Part shown: piece by piece, positions 1 through 11,399 of the stretch
How the letters are laid out: every line of letters starts with the position of its first letter
Numbering within the stretch: position 1 is the first letter of the stretch
Source: Trachythela sp. YZ-2020
Lineage: Eukaryota; Cnidaria; Anthozoa; Malacalcyonacea; Clavulariidae
Length of the DNA: 64,000 nucleotides
Direction: 5' to 3'
Assembly: GCA_016169945.1 (NCBI GenBank)
Contig: JADLSH010000257.1
Coordinates: 597,001 to 661,000 of the forward strand
The notes under the pieces: model-generated
Databases searched by the model: none
What the model was told of the DNA's origin: nothing
What the model saw: the letters and a program-made list of their open reading frames with translations, nothing else
Translations under genes and position numbers: made by a program

Positions 1-289
1 TAAAATTAAATATATATATATGAGCGTGTTTTGGTTCAACGAAATCAAGAGTGCTCGATATCATATAGATAGAGCAAATATATAGTTTTCGCTTACCTCA
101 AGGTATGCACTACAGCCTGTTTCACGCAATAAGCGATTATCAAGTGGCGAGGGATTTCGAAAAGATTTTCCATTCTTAAATAGTATTGGTCGAAACGTGG
201 GCGTGTGGGCGTTTAAATCTGCTTTTGTGTCTGCATGTTGAAACTATTTCCGATCTTTTGTTCAGTAAAATTGTCTGTCTTCTTTCATG

Positions 290-560
290 ATACATAGTTT
301 TCCTCCAAACATAAATTGCATATTTTTTATCCTCCCGTATACGAAACTGCATGCTTTATGATTGACCACGTTATGCTGAAATCTTGTTTGTTTTCTTTCA
401 ATTTCCAAATATATTTCGAAAGTTCGGTGTCATTTGAGTATTTTTTGTGTTGAAAAGATTTAATGTGGTTACGGTGTCGCTCTTTAAATGTGCTTGCAGT
501 CATGCCAATGTAGTATTTAGTGTTGTTCGTGTTGCTTGTGGTGACAGTTACCTTGTATAC
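290..560 (-). mobile_element. Penelope-like element 3' fragment (inverted copy)
   Basis: Read on the minus strand, this stretch matches the better-preserved plus-strand fragment at 1110-1390, including the stretch encoding TWSIIKHAVSY and the sequence around the GGSK/ICNLC motif. It is a decayed piece of the C-terminal region that follows the GIY-YIG domain in Penelope-like retroelements. The two fragments form an inverted pair about 0.6 kb apart. No intact reading frame remains. Confidence 0.6.
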
Positions 561-1109
561 TATGTCCTCCGTCGTGCATTGTTTCTGAAGTGGGCATGTG
601 TTCTCATCTCTGCAATTGCAACTGATTGCGTCATTGCTAAGTGTCTGTGGCTGGTTTTTCCTAATTATGCGTGCATTGTGCCTAGTGATTATGGACTTGA
701 CATTGTTCCTGCAACTATAGCTGACCTTAACTGTGTTCCTGTTAAAATTTTTATGTAGTTTGTGGTTAGGTGGAAAATGATTGTCAAATAAGCTGGGAAA
801 ATTGCGTCCTATATTGGTTCTGACACTCTCACTAAATGGAGGATTAGATAGATAGATATTTTAATAGTTGTTCCCTACAGGGCTTTTCAACAACCATTTA
901 CATTACGACTACAGAGACATTACACAGACATGAACAGATCGAGGTAAACCGTAAGCTTACAAATGGCGCCTCTAGCAGCCGCTATTAGTTCATACCCCTT
1001 TTGTGATCTGCACATGCAACTAGGTGTTGATTTTGAAGAGGGGGGAAAACCGGAGTACCCGGAGAACTTGTGCGCGTTTTAGTTCATTGTCAATCTTATC
1101 TATGTTGCC

Positions 1110-1390
1110 CTCTGATCCAAGGCAACTGTCACCACAAGCAACGCGCACAATTACACTAAACACTACATTGGCATGATTGCAAACACATTTAAAGAGCGAT
1201 ACCGTAACCACAGTAATCTTTTCAACACAAAAACACTCAAATGACACCGAACTTTCGAAATATATTTGGAAATTGAAAGTAAACAAACAAGATTTCACCA
1301 TAACGTGGTCAATCATAAAGCATGCAGTTTCGTATACGGGAGGATCAAAAATATGCAATTTATGTTTGGAGGAAAACTATGTATCATGAA
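1110..1390 (+). mobile_element. Penelope-like element 3' fragment, end of GIY-YIG ORF
   Basis: The frame includes NDTELSKYIWKLK, TWSIIKHAVSY and ICNLCLEE. This pattern (ETELSKyIW, then W-I, then C-LCL-E) is typical of the C-terminus of Penelope-like ORFs that also turn up in LINE-like ORFs with GIY-YIG ends. The upstream GIY-YIG core is missing and the start is frameshifted relative to the N-S-FxxxK-H motif. It is a truncated, non-functional copy. Confidence 0.65.
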
Positions 1391-1578
1391 ATCGGAAATA
1401 GTTTCGACAGTTTAAAGTTGACAGTTTAAAGTTGGCAAAAATGCACTTTTTGCTGGACCTTGTCGGTCGTTACGAGGAGTCTGGAACGAGTAAATTTCGT
1501 GACGTCACACAAGGTACTCGTCAAAATAAACTTTCGGCCCACATGCAAATTCCCTGTATACTGTCGACCATCTACATA

Positions 1579-1697
1579 TATCAGACCTACAAGCACGAAA
1601 CTGTAAGTAAGATGTTTCTCTTGATCAGAGCTTTTGATCTATGCATCTTACATGCATAGAACGTGTGTAGTTCTCAAGAAAATGTGCACGAAAATCG
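1579..1697 (+). repeat. Direct repeat, copy 1 (about 119 bp)
   Basis: Starts TATCAGACCTACAAGCACGA and ends near GTGCACGAAAATCG. A second diverged copy lies at 2219-2337 in the same orientation. No coding potential is apparent in either copy. Confidence 0.8.
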
Positions 1698-2218
1698 ATG
1701 TATGTTTCACCGGGATCATGTATTTTTTAGAAGTTTAGTGCCGTTGAATTATTAGTACACTTTGCCTGTGGGCGAATAACTCGATAAATAATGAACTAAC
1801 GAACTTGAAATAACCAATAGCTATCCCATCATGAAGAGAGCTTTATTTTCATGTATGATATGTCTATATAGCTTGTGTATTTCCATTCAAACATTACTAC
1901 AAATTTTGTATGTTTTCAGCTTTCAAGCGCAGGACTTTAAAGAACGGATACCGGTTTAATTAAAGAGATATACAACCGATCTATTTGCCCGTATAACTTT
2001 GTAAATATTGCATCCACAACCTTGAAACAACTATGAGCGTGTTCGTCATGCCTGCAGCTTTTTATCCGTGCATAAAACATGTGTTTATCAACAAAATAGC
2101 TTTAAATATATTTTACTAAGTTCATTTCGCGCCGCGGTGACATTGGCGCTGCGAAAGTGATCAAGTGAGTATAATATTCCATTTGGATATCGCTTCATAA
2201 GTGACATAACTCAGCCAA

Positions 2219-2337
2219 TATCAGACCTACAAGCACGAAATGTACGTAAAATGTTTCTCTTGAACAGAGCTTTCGATCTACGCATCTTAGATGTATGGAA
2301 CGTATGTAGTTCTCAAGGAAATGTGCACGAAAATCGG
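2219..2337 (+). repeat. Direct repeat, copy 2 (about 119 bp)
   Basis: Diverged copy of 1579-1697 with the same boundaries, so a segmental duplication or two copies of one dispersed repeat. Substitutions are scattered and there are few indels. Confidence 0.8.
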
Positions 2338-2339
2338 CA

Positions 2340-4340
2340 CAGCGTCGTTCGACCCGAAACATACATACTAATTGTGCTGTAGTAGGGGTAAACTTTTTTG
2401 ACGCGCCTGAAGTTTTGGTATATATAGCAGTGACCTATATAGTGTAAACAAGTTGTAGTTTTAGATGCCTGTACGCGTGCGAAGTTGGATTTTCATTACA
2501 GCATAGCTTAATGCGGCATATTGTTAGATAGCAATTATATATATCCTGTGTACTAGTCTGTTTCATGGTTAGACATGATAGCCAGAAAAAAACAGTGTAA
2601 ACTTCGATTGATTCAAGGCAAGCAAAGCGGTGAAATGGCGAACTGAATACAAGCCGATCAAAGCTAAATGCCGACTACCTTGCGTGACGTCAGAAAATGG
2701 GCTAGACCCAGGCTCTTTTTGGTTAGAAAATACGGCGGCCAAGGTCCATCGAAAGCTAAGTTCAAAACGCCATAAAAATCGAACGATTTGACCAAATTAA
2801 AAAACATTTGCACGGATATAGTCGAAATGATGCCAAGATTTGATAAAGCCAAAAAACAAATTTGGGGTGTGGTGCACCGGTGTTATTTTCGAGTTAAATA
2901 ATATGAAAGCCAAAATATCCGCCATATTGAAACGTCATTGTTGCCATAACAACGGCAGTTATGGGTGTTAATTTGAAAAAATTCAAACTCTTTTAGTTAC
3001 AGTTTTTCAACAAATAGTAATTGTCGAAAAATTGGGATCTAAATCGGAAATCTTGTACTTTTTAAGAAACTGTATGGACCACCTTAAATGACTCTCTGAA
3101 ATGCAAATGTCAAGCCGCTTAGCAACCAGAATATAAGTTTTCTTAATTTGTCGTATATGTACTTCATCTTTCGCTTCTTTTACAGCTTAAATATATAGAC
3201 TAAACGTCTAATGCATAGAATCTACTTAAACTTTTTCGAAGCTTTAATTTTTATACCTACATACCTTAGCATCGCTTGTGTGTATTCTATGACGATTATT
3301 ATTCATTTTGGGAAGCTAAGTTTTGTTGTTTACCAGTCAGGCAACTTTTAATATATATTGTAAACAAAGGTGATTGAGAATGTATTTTACACGGAGAACT
3401 AAACCGCTAAGTAAATGTACAGCAAAGTTCTATGTCTGCAAATCCTTTGACTAAATTTCGATTTAGTTCGCTAAATTAAAATTTGTCGGAAGCAGGAATC
3501 GAAGCGTCATTACAGAGATAATGTGCTCTCCCCTACTGCAGTGCCCTGCGCCAACTCACTCCACCTCACTAGCTGCATAGTACGTATATTAGTACGAACG
3601 GTACATATATTAGTACTCGTGTATGTTGTATTAATCAACTATCAGACGAACTTATTCAGCGATCCATATTTCGGATTTTCGCAGCAACAAAAACGCTACT
3701 TAAATAAATCAGCGACTGCAGAGTACAGCATTTTAATACTTCACCTATGCATGCGACAAAGTAATATATATAGAGTCAAGCGCATTTTAAAGTTCAGCGC
3801 TCTCTTTGTATTACTAAAACAGCAGGGATTTTATGTATATTATTGACTGTATAAGTCTATAAACCGATGAGATGAATCACGCTAACATCGAATGCAAAAT
3901 TGTAACATTTTCTCTATATGTTTTGATTTTTACTGACGGTCTATCTATTTAAACGTTGATTAAAGTTTGGTTATATAATATGCATATAAAGGATATGATC
4001 AGCATTGTATATATAATGTATAAGACACTTCAATATTAACAATCTATCGATTATGGAATCAAATCACGCGTTTCGTTGAGTACATGCTGCAGTTGGGATT
4101 GGAAGACAAAACTTATTCATGTTAAATATAATTTGTTCACTTAATATGTATGTCTTTTTAAAAAATAACGACAATGTGTTATAAATTGGCACACAAACAT
4201 ATTTTGTCCAGGGCGAGGAAGTGATCAAAACAGTTGAAAAAGCAACGAAATTGAAATAAACCTTCCTTGCAAACTATATACATATATTGATTGGTATAAT
4301 AGTGCATAAAAACATTCTGTCTTTATTCATGTCTTTATCA
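2340..4340. other. Non-coding stretch, nothing recognised
   Basis: AT-rich sequence with only short reading frames of biased composition. The 107-codon frame at 3523-3846 has no recognisable domain and no protein-like composition. I see no RNA gene, tandem array or transposon terminus here. Confidence 0.6.
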
Positions 4341-4348
4341 CGAATATT

Positions 4349-4419
4349 CTACTTTGATGCAGTTTGGTGTGCAATGGCAACTTTGAATTGGGTAATAGAG
4401 CATGCATAATTGCTAGCGG
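4349..4419 (-). CDS. Secreted protein exon 3 and stop
   Basis: Two bases plus 22 codons and a TAG. The frame NYACSITQFK stays in phase only if the acceptor is the second AG of ACAGAG. Using the first AG would add two bases and shift to a different tail. Confidence 0.35.
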
Positions 4420-5686
4420 CTCTGTAATAATTATAAATTACCATACGGTTGAAATGATCAAAAGGCTTCAAGTTGACGTACCTTAGGACAGAGAACAAAC
4501 CATATTCAACCCTATCACAATATTCTATCTTCTATTCTCAACATAAGCATTTTTAAAAAACATTGGTAGATCTTACCATCAACAAATTTCCAACGATATT
4601 TCATGTCTTCTTTTAAACAAACAACTTCCACGTCATTTCCCTTCTTATTGTTGTACAGCACACGAACTCCACGGGATGTCTGGTTGCATTGCTGAAGCTG
4701 CAAATAAGGAAAATTCTAGTTTGCTTTGAGGAAGTAAACATGACAGTATTGCAAAAGCGCACCAGCCCAACACGGCTGAGACGACTGAATATATAAAAAT
4801 TCAGATTTTTTTGCAAAACATCTTATTATCTATATAGACTACATGAATATACCACAGATGCGCCATGTTAGGTGAGGGTCTATGTGAATATAAATGTTAG
4901 ATTAATTATGTCTATACTGGAGTTTAGCGACTAGTGTCATTTAAACAACATCTATACAATAGTCAATGCTTAAGCTGCCTAATCCAGCTACTACAAATTT
5001 CAATCATTATATTATAAGGGCGTTTTGGAAAGAATTGGAAAACCATTCCTGCATGTTGGGTAGTATAATCTCATGGAATCCCAAACAATTTTGGCTATTA
5101 TATTAATTTTGAATGTAATCTACACACATGCAGTATATTAATTATTTAGCGCTCTTACATACTCATAATTTCTCGACGTTTATTTTACGCTCATGTTTTA
5201 CGATTAACGCAATTCTTCTACAATTTCTCTATTCTGTGTACCAAGTATATAATTGCGAGAATACGTGTGCTATGACTTGTTTTGCATCATTGCATACCAT
5301 TGAAGATATGATTTTCCGAAACTGTAAACCGTTTTTACCCATTTGGTATTTGTAGAACAATGTAAATTTTATTCAAGACTACGTTTCAGATTGATACAAC
5401 AGTACTTTTCATTTGATATTTAGTAGAATAAACTAAGTTCAATTGTAGTTAATTGTGTAATGAACAAAAACGTAACTACTAACATTTTAGATTAAAATTA
5501 TACAAAGCTACTCTCAGTTAATTGCGACAATTACATTCTTCTTAACGTGCACGGCCCTTATGGAAGCATGTAAAAATGAAACAAAGTACAGACCTCATTA
5601 TGTACACCATCCCTGGATGCTTGAACAAGTTTTGACGACAAGATGATAGAAATGGCGACTGTACTAGTTAAAGTTAGAAAAAACAT
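4349..5686 (-). CDS. Candidate small secreted cysteine-containing protein (3 exons)
   Basis: Proposed minus-strand exons are 5594-5686, 4577-4697 and 4349-4419 (93+121+71 = 285 nt, 94 residues plus stop, phases consistent). Exon 1 encodes a signal-peptide-like start, MFFLTLTSTVAISIILSS followed by a KLVQAS cleavage-type sequence, and ends at GAG|GTCTGT. Exon 2 has a clean acceptor (TTATTTGCAG) and donor (GATG|GTAAGA) and carries two Cys, an N-glycosylation-type NQT and a KYRWKFVD motif. Exon 3 uses an ATTACAGAG| acceptor, adds one Cys and ends at TAG. I recognise no family. It looks like a 70-75 residue extracellular peptide. Exon 2 is the most secure exon; exon 3 depends on choosing the second AG of CAGAG. 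It could instead be a fragment of a longer gene. Confidence 0.45.
4577..4697 (-). CDS. Secreted protein exon 2
   Basis: 40 codons plus one base. It has a strong polypyrimidine tract and TTTGCAG acceptor, a GTAAGA donor, and a protein-like composition with CNQTSRGVRVLYNN and VVCLKED motifs. This exon prompted the gene call. Confidence 0.55.
5594..5686 (-). CDS. Secreted protein exon 1: signal peptide
   Basis: 31 codons from ATG. There is a hydrophobic core over residues 2-17, a short polar stretch and a possible cleavage after QAS. The phase-0 donor GTCTGT is weaker than consensus. Confidence 0.45.
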
Positions 5687-5689
5687 GTT

Positions 5690-8040
5690 GCTCCTAAGAT
5701 CAACGTCTGCTCGCCTTCGCTGTCTAAGTATAACTGACAATACGAATTAAACACATCACAAGAGTTTTCAAACATGAAATTTCATGTTTTGCTTTGTTAA
5801 ATAGATGCACATAATAATTTCCATTTAATTTAGTGTTTTCCTTCGAAATGTACCTTTTTTCACTCTTCACTAACTGAAATCGAGTGAAGATTTGCCAGTA
5901 CAAATTCGCCGGGTTTTAAACCGATGATATTCTGGTAATTAGGTGTTAGTTCTGAATCTGCAAAGATAATATATACTGTATTGTGCTTTTGCATGCAGCT
6001 GAATGTTTATTTTGGAATATACATTGATATAGATCAGCACATGCTGAGAGAATACAATATTTGCGGAATTGTTTATACAGTAGTCATACAGAGAGCTGAT
6101 ATATTAATTAACTTGGAAAGACAATATCCGCTATGCTGACACGACTAAATCGTTTTCTTTTTATAAATATCTCTGGATCATTTCCCATACTCCTTGCCCT
6201 CTATCGTCTGTCGAAAAGTAGAAGCGAGGTTTCATTAATTCAATCTAACGATCTTCTAGGATTCCTAATTATTAGGGAGCATTGACGTCAAACTATGGAC
6301 GCTATATCGCCAACTTCAGAGCAGTTAGCGACATAGGTATTTATAAAGAAAACATGATAAATATTGCAAGAAATATATAGTGTTGCGCTAAAAACGTTTG
6401 AAGATATTAAGGCACACAACTCTCCTATAGTCATGCTTCAAATGACAACACTGACGCACACTCCTCTGCAGAGGCAGAGTTGTCGTTGTCGAACTTTTAT
6501 TAGTGAGCTTAAAGCAAGGCGACGTTTTTGTCAACACGGACGTCACCCGAAAATTGGTATATCTAATTTTGGCGGCATTTTGCCTCATAGCGCTCGTGTA
6601 AGGAAGCAAAAAACTTTAAAAATCTTATGTTTTGTCATAATATTATGTGTTGAAAATTACCACAAACTGATTCAAACACAATTTTTAATCCAGTCCCCCC
6701 TCGGCAATCTGACGTCCGTGTTGACAAAAACGTCGCTTTTACACGAACTTTTGTAAGGATTGGGGGGGAGTGCGTGGTACACATTGGGAAATTTAGGGAT
6801 GTGAGAAAGCAACGGGAAGACAGAAAAATACTTCCCGTCACATCCGTGCGCTCCCTTCGTGTCCTAGGAAAACGTCGTGTAAGACTAATGAAAAAGGTCG
6901 ACTATAAAGCTCGATAAAAACGTACGATGTATAAGACTGCGATAAAAAAGGCATAATAGGCCTAGTATTGAAGTATTGCAATTATATACAGACTGTCAGA
7001 CTGCAAGCGTGTATTAGTGTAGTAAATTCTATGACTTGTTCTGACAATCTATTTGTTTCGACTGGTTCTATGTCATATAAGCAAAAGCTATTGACATACT
7101 GTACCTGATATATATCACACTTATCATCACTGCATGATCATATATAATTCAAGTGAGAAAGTATATACCCATTATACCCAGCGATTGTTAATATTGACTT
7201 ATCTTGAGCGGGATTTAACTATGCTTAGTTATGCGCGATTAAACTCTGCTTAGATCGACTTTATCAATAACTACAAAATTGCAAATATTACTAGCATAAC
7301 TGTTAGTGTTAAGTCTGGCGAGTGGTGGTCGCTTCATCGTATAGCTCGGCAGTCTCGGCATAAGTCATGTAGTCCATGCATCACACGCTGCAGTCGGTCC
7401 TATGAGCTAGAGTTTATAATATCCTCATATTCATTTTGGAACAATATTTTGGTAGCTAAAAGGATAAGTTCATTTTATTGTGTGTTCAAATACTACACTG
7501 CCTGGTATACTGACAATAAATAAAGTTGTCTAAGCGGAGTTTCTTGTTGTACAATAAACTTACAATAAACTCCCACCCGAAACAGTTTATATTGGCAATA
7601 TATTACTATAGGTATAGGCGTTTTCTCTTATATTTTATATGCTCAGCGATGTCAGGGAAATGTTTAATACGATTTGTGCAAGCCGCAATCTGTCGTTCTG
7701 CTTTTGACATAATCAGACAAACAAATACAGTCATGCAGTGTATATTATAGTATACAAAAATTTTAGTCTGTATATAACGTTTGCGAGAAGATTATTGATT
7801 GCACTCCTTGTAGCAATCAGTAAGATAAGAATGCATAATTAGTTTTTAAGACTAGTTAATTGGGGATTTCCAGACTCTATTCTTGACGTCCTGTGTTTTC
7901 ATCCCCAGTCCACAAAACGGAGCTATATTGAGTCGACAGTAGGCCTACTGGTCGACAGCGAGATTTTCGTCCGGTTTGCATTCCCGGGGAGTTTTTAATA
8001 AATGCTTACATGGCAATGTCTAATTTATGCCAATTCAATT
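5690..8040. other. Mostly non-coding; one inverted repeat
   Basis: No gene is recognisable. The only structured element is the inverted repeat at 6511-6740. The overlapping frames at 6364-6756 and 6388-6609 lie inside or next to that repeat and look like by-products of it. Confidence 0.55.
6511..6740. repeat. Foldback element with GACGTTTTTGTCAACACGGA arms
   Basis: The left arm (AAAGC..GACGTTTTTGTCAACACGGACGTCA) is mirrored on the right by TGACGTCCGTGTTGACAAAAACGTCGCTTT. This is a non-autonomous foldback or MITE-like element. Target duplications are not obvious. Confidence 0.65.
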
Positions 8041-8049
8041 ATAAATGCT

Positions 8050-8555
8050 AGAATAATTCAGATTTCAATCCTGTGAGTACTGGTTTTAATGCCGATAGAG
8101 TCAAACAGATGACTGGTTTACGCCAAATTATTGACGTTGCGGCTAGGGAAGAATCAATATTGGACTGGTGCCTAACAAATATGAGGCACCTTAGTTTTCA
8201 GATAACTCAACTGCCACTTGTTGGCTCAAGTGACCATAATTCAATTCTACTGAACGGGAAATTACATCGTGTATAGAAGCCCTCTAACGATCGAGTGTGG
8301 AAAAGAGCACTGTGATTTTTCGGACAGTGGATTTTGATTGGTCGGTTGTTCTGGAAATCCCTGATTGCGAGTTAAAATATGGTAAATTTAATGACATCAT
8401 GTCTGATATGATTGAACACTTTTTCCCAACTCAGCCGACGAGAATTAGAAAATCAGACAAACCGTGGGTGACTCAGTCGTTGAAATTGCTAATTAGGAGT
8501 CGCCAAAAAGTCACTATCGTTGGGGTAAATGGCGGGAATTTAACTCACTTATAGA
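8050..8555 (+). mobile_element. CR1-like LINE endonuclease remnant
   Basis: The first frame (8073-8276) has the C-terminal part of an AP-type endonuclease: SILDWCLTN, then PLVGSSDHNSILL, matching the conserved SDH motif region. A second frame (8297-8554) continues with the linker before reverse transcriptase, including KPWVTQSLKLLIRSRQK. The frames are offset by a frameshift and stop. The catalytic N-terminus and the RT are absent, so it is a dead fragment. CR1/L2 assignment rests on motif order. Confidence 0.7.
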
Positions 8556-8734
8556 TGCTGGGAAATAATTAACGCCATTTATTCGCTTGACTTTCTACTT
8601 TGATAGCTCCCTGTAATATGTATTATGGAAATGGCTGTTTCTGTATGTTGGGCCTGGCCAGCCGGGTAATTTAACAAGTGGACAGCATTTTTAGGCCAGG
8701 ATTTTAACACTCGCAAAATGTTATAATCCACGCA

Positions 8735-9196
8735 TACTCTCATTAAACAAAACGAGTGGATTCAAGTTGAATCTAAACAATGCCCGGGCAAACCTAAAAC
8801 TACCGAAATCCCTTCCACGCCAGTTGAAAATCGCTTTGCTGCCCTTGCTATCGAACACTCTGTTGTTGAAGTAAACAGCTTGCCAGTGGAAGCTGATTCC
8901 GACGGAAATGTCCGCATGCAAATCAGTGATTACAGAACCGAAGAAAAGCGGGACTTCTGTAAATTAAGAAAACTTGCACATCCAAACCAACCAAGAGAAA
9001 TGGCAGAAACGCAGAAGAAACCCCTTATCATTGGGGACTCTATGATAAAACACATTGAAGAAAAGAAAATTGCAAGGGCAGCAAGAGGCAATACTGTTTG
9101 CCACTCGTACAATGGAGCTACTGTAAGTCAACTACATCAAAAATTTGAAGATCGTCGGAACAAACGACTTGGTAAGAGAGGATGCAGACAAGGTGG
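8735..9196 (+). mobile_element. LINE ORF1 (SGNH/esterase-like) 5' part
   Basis: The frame at 8880-9196 includes KPLIIGDSMIKHI, the GDS block of the SGNH-like esterase domain found in ORF1 of CR1/L2-clade LINEs, and then NTVCHSYNGATVSQL. The frame is cut at 9196 by a hAT-type MITE and resumes at 9811 in a matching context (KMDELVEEVKH, then VAVSSVVKRYDGR). In the uninterrupted element the GDS serine would be the nucleophile and the protein would act with the LINE ribonucleoprotein; that role is inferred from the family. Confidence 0.75.
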
Positions 9197-9802
9197 CAGT
9201 GTTGTAAATACTCGTTACTAAAGTAACGCGTTACTAATTACTAATTACTTTTTGAGTAATTTTTCGGTAATTTGTTACTTTCTGTACGAAAGTAATTTTG
9301 TAACGTAATTAATTACTTTTTGAAGGTAACGAGTAACATTTTTCAAAAGTAATTTTGCGTTACTTCTGTGTACTTTTTCTTATTTTCCAACCTTACAAAT
9401 TCCGCATTTAGACGATTTCGTCCATGTGTAATACAGTTTGTTTCAGTGTTGAAAATCGTTTTATTCGCTTGAATTTCGCTTCAATTGTTTTTACTTGAAG
9501 AGGCCCGCGGTGTTACTGATCAGCGATCATAGAACATGGTAAATACTTCATGACATTGTATTATTGTGTAGCAGTGCGAAAGCCACATGAATATGGATGA
9601 ACCGGCTAAATAAAAATATTATCTTATAAATAAAAAGTAATCTGAAAGTAATTAGTAATTAATTACTTTTTAAGAAGTAATTAGTAATTTGTAATTGGTT
9701 ACTTTTGAAAGAAAGTAATTAGTAATTTGTAATAATTACTTATTCGGTGAAGTAATTGTAATTTTTACTCACTACTTTTTTTTGGTAATTTTTACAACAC
9801 TG
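9197..9802. mobile_element. hAT-type MITE inserted in LINE ORF1
   Basis: Terminal inverted repeats read CAGTGTTGTAAA at both ends, with a perfect 8-bp target duplication CAAGGTGG at 9189-9196 and 9803-9810. The interior is rich in GTTACTAATTACT-type motifs with no transposase. An 8-bp duplication and CAG..CTG termini are hallmarks of the hAT superfamily. Removing it restores the host LINE frame, so it inserted after the LINE. Confidence 0.93.
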
Positions 9803-9925
9803 CAAGGTGGCGGAAAAGATGGATGAACTAGTGGAAGAAGTAAAGCATCGAACGAAGAGAGTCGCTGTTTCCAGTGTCGTCAAGAGGTATGATGGTCGAG
9901 TACGATCATGCAAGCAAGATAGAAG
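9803..9925 (+). mobile_element. LINE ORF1 3' continuation
   Basis: After the MITE the frame continues with KMDELVEEVKH and VAVSSVVKRYDGR, the expected sequence downstream of the SGNH GDS block in CR1/L2 ORF1. The first 8 bp are the MITE's target duplication. Confidence 0.7.
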
Positions 9926-10116
9926 CTTACAATAACTTAATTTATCAGTTATGTTTAAAGCATCATATATATTATATTGATAATGATGATAAATAATCTC
10001 TCTTGAACAACTCAAAATTACATTTGAACAAAGCAGGAGATAGAGCAATAGGAAGTGCTTTTTGCACTTTCTTATAATCAACTAGACCTAGCAATAATGG
10101 GACACCGCAAGAAAGA

Positions 10117-10600
10117 GTGGACAGATTATCTGAAATATGTCAGTCAAGTACTGAGAAATTAATTAATATAGGTCTGTCAGATGAAAATGTGAGTAGCGAT
10201 TTGTACACTAGCCTTAATTCTATTCCAAGTGAAAGAGGTTTTAAGATGACTTTCCTAAACATTGTCAGTTTGCCTAAAAAGATTGATGAAATACGTTACT
10301 CAATGTCTAACAAACACATTGACCTGATTGGTTTTAGTGAGACACGATTTGATCTGAATATAATCGATAATATGATTGACCTTGATGACTATGATATTAT
10401 TAGAAAAGACAGATCAAGAAATGGGAGTGGAGTTTGCACCTACTTGCGTAGCTCCATCAACTACAAAATTAGAAATGATCTAATCCCCTCTGAGGAGGCT
10501 GTTTGTGTAGAAATTATAAAACCACATAGTCGACCATTTTTGGTTAGAACTATTTATCGTTTAAATATGGAAGAGGTCTGCAGTCTTCAACGGGTTGATT
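10117..10600 (+). mobile_element. LINE AP-endonuclease domain, N-terminal half
   Basis: The frame carries FKMTFLNIVSLPKKIDEIR, then HIDLIGFSETRFD (the N..E block, with FSETR in place of the usual LxETxL), then YDIIRKDRSRNGSGVCTYLR. This order is the exonuclease-endonuclease-phosphatase fold of CR1-like LINEs. It breaks near 10600 where unrelated sequence of about 300 bp begins, and resumes at 10911. Confidence 0.8.
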
Positions 10601-10904
10601 AAAATGAATAATAACAAATAACAGTGGTTTACAATTACAAAAAACAAATACACTGACAAAAGACACAATGACAGTTCCGCCTACGTGAAAAGATGAATAA
10701 TTATTTACATTGATGTAGTATATATAGATATAGTTTTAATTGTTTTTAAGTAAGAACCTATATTGTTCTGGTAAGTGTTTTGCATTATTGTCTGCGTTTT
10801 TCGTACATGCAGTATGCCAAGATTCCAAAGTTGATCTGTGTCGATAACTGGCTGTGTCTATATTTTTCCCGTTAGGAAAATCAATTCGGTGATCATTTGC
10901 CCAC

Positions 10905-11384
10905 GCATGATTGACCACCAATTTGGCAAACAATTTCTTTGAAAAGTTTGAAAAATTAATCAAAGCAATTGATGATGAAAATAAAGAAATATATATTCTT
11001 GGTGATTTAAATTGTGACATGCCGCTTAAAGGAGAAGCTGATACCCCAACCAAAAAAATTAAATCACTGTATGAATTGTATCAGTTGTCACAATTAATTA
11101 AGGAAGCTACTCGGGTAACCATGACAACCTCCAGCCTCATTGATCATATAGTTACTAACACACCAGAGAAAATCTCAGATTCTGGTGTCATACATACAGG
11201 AATCAGCGATCATAGTTTGGTATGTGCTATCAGAAAAATACATATTTCTAAGAAACAAGATAAAAAAAAAGTGGAAATTAGAAATATGAAAACTTTGATG
11301 GGCAAAACTTGGATTGGGAATATTTCGCAGATAATCCAAATTCTATGTGGGAGATTTGGAAGAAATTGTTTACGGAAGTACTAA
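10905..11384 (+). mobile_element. LINE AP-endonuclease domain, C-terminal half
   Basis: Contains IYILGDLNCDM (the GDxN catalytic block), SSLIDHIVTNTPEK and then GISDHSLVCAI (the SDH block). It follows the half at 10117-10600 in the same orientation, so the two are one element split by an insertion or rearrangement. No RT domain follows; the LINE is 3'-truncated or deleted. Confidence 0.8.
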
Positions 11385-11399
11385 ATAAACATGCACCTA

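Noticed and set aside
3523..3846. 107-codon plus-strand frame
   Set aside because: No domain, no splice or promoter context, composition of random AT-rich DNA.
4349..4697. Exon 4577-4697 as the GALNT C-terminal lectin repeat
   Set aside because: The true last GALNT exon was found at 28293-28427 with stop and phase agreement, and a signal-peptide exon lies just upstream of 4697, so it belongs to a separate gene.
6364..6841. Overlapping frames of 68-130 codons on both strands
   Set aside because: They run through a foldback repeat and show no protein features.
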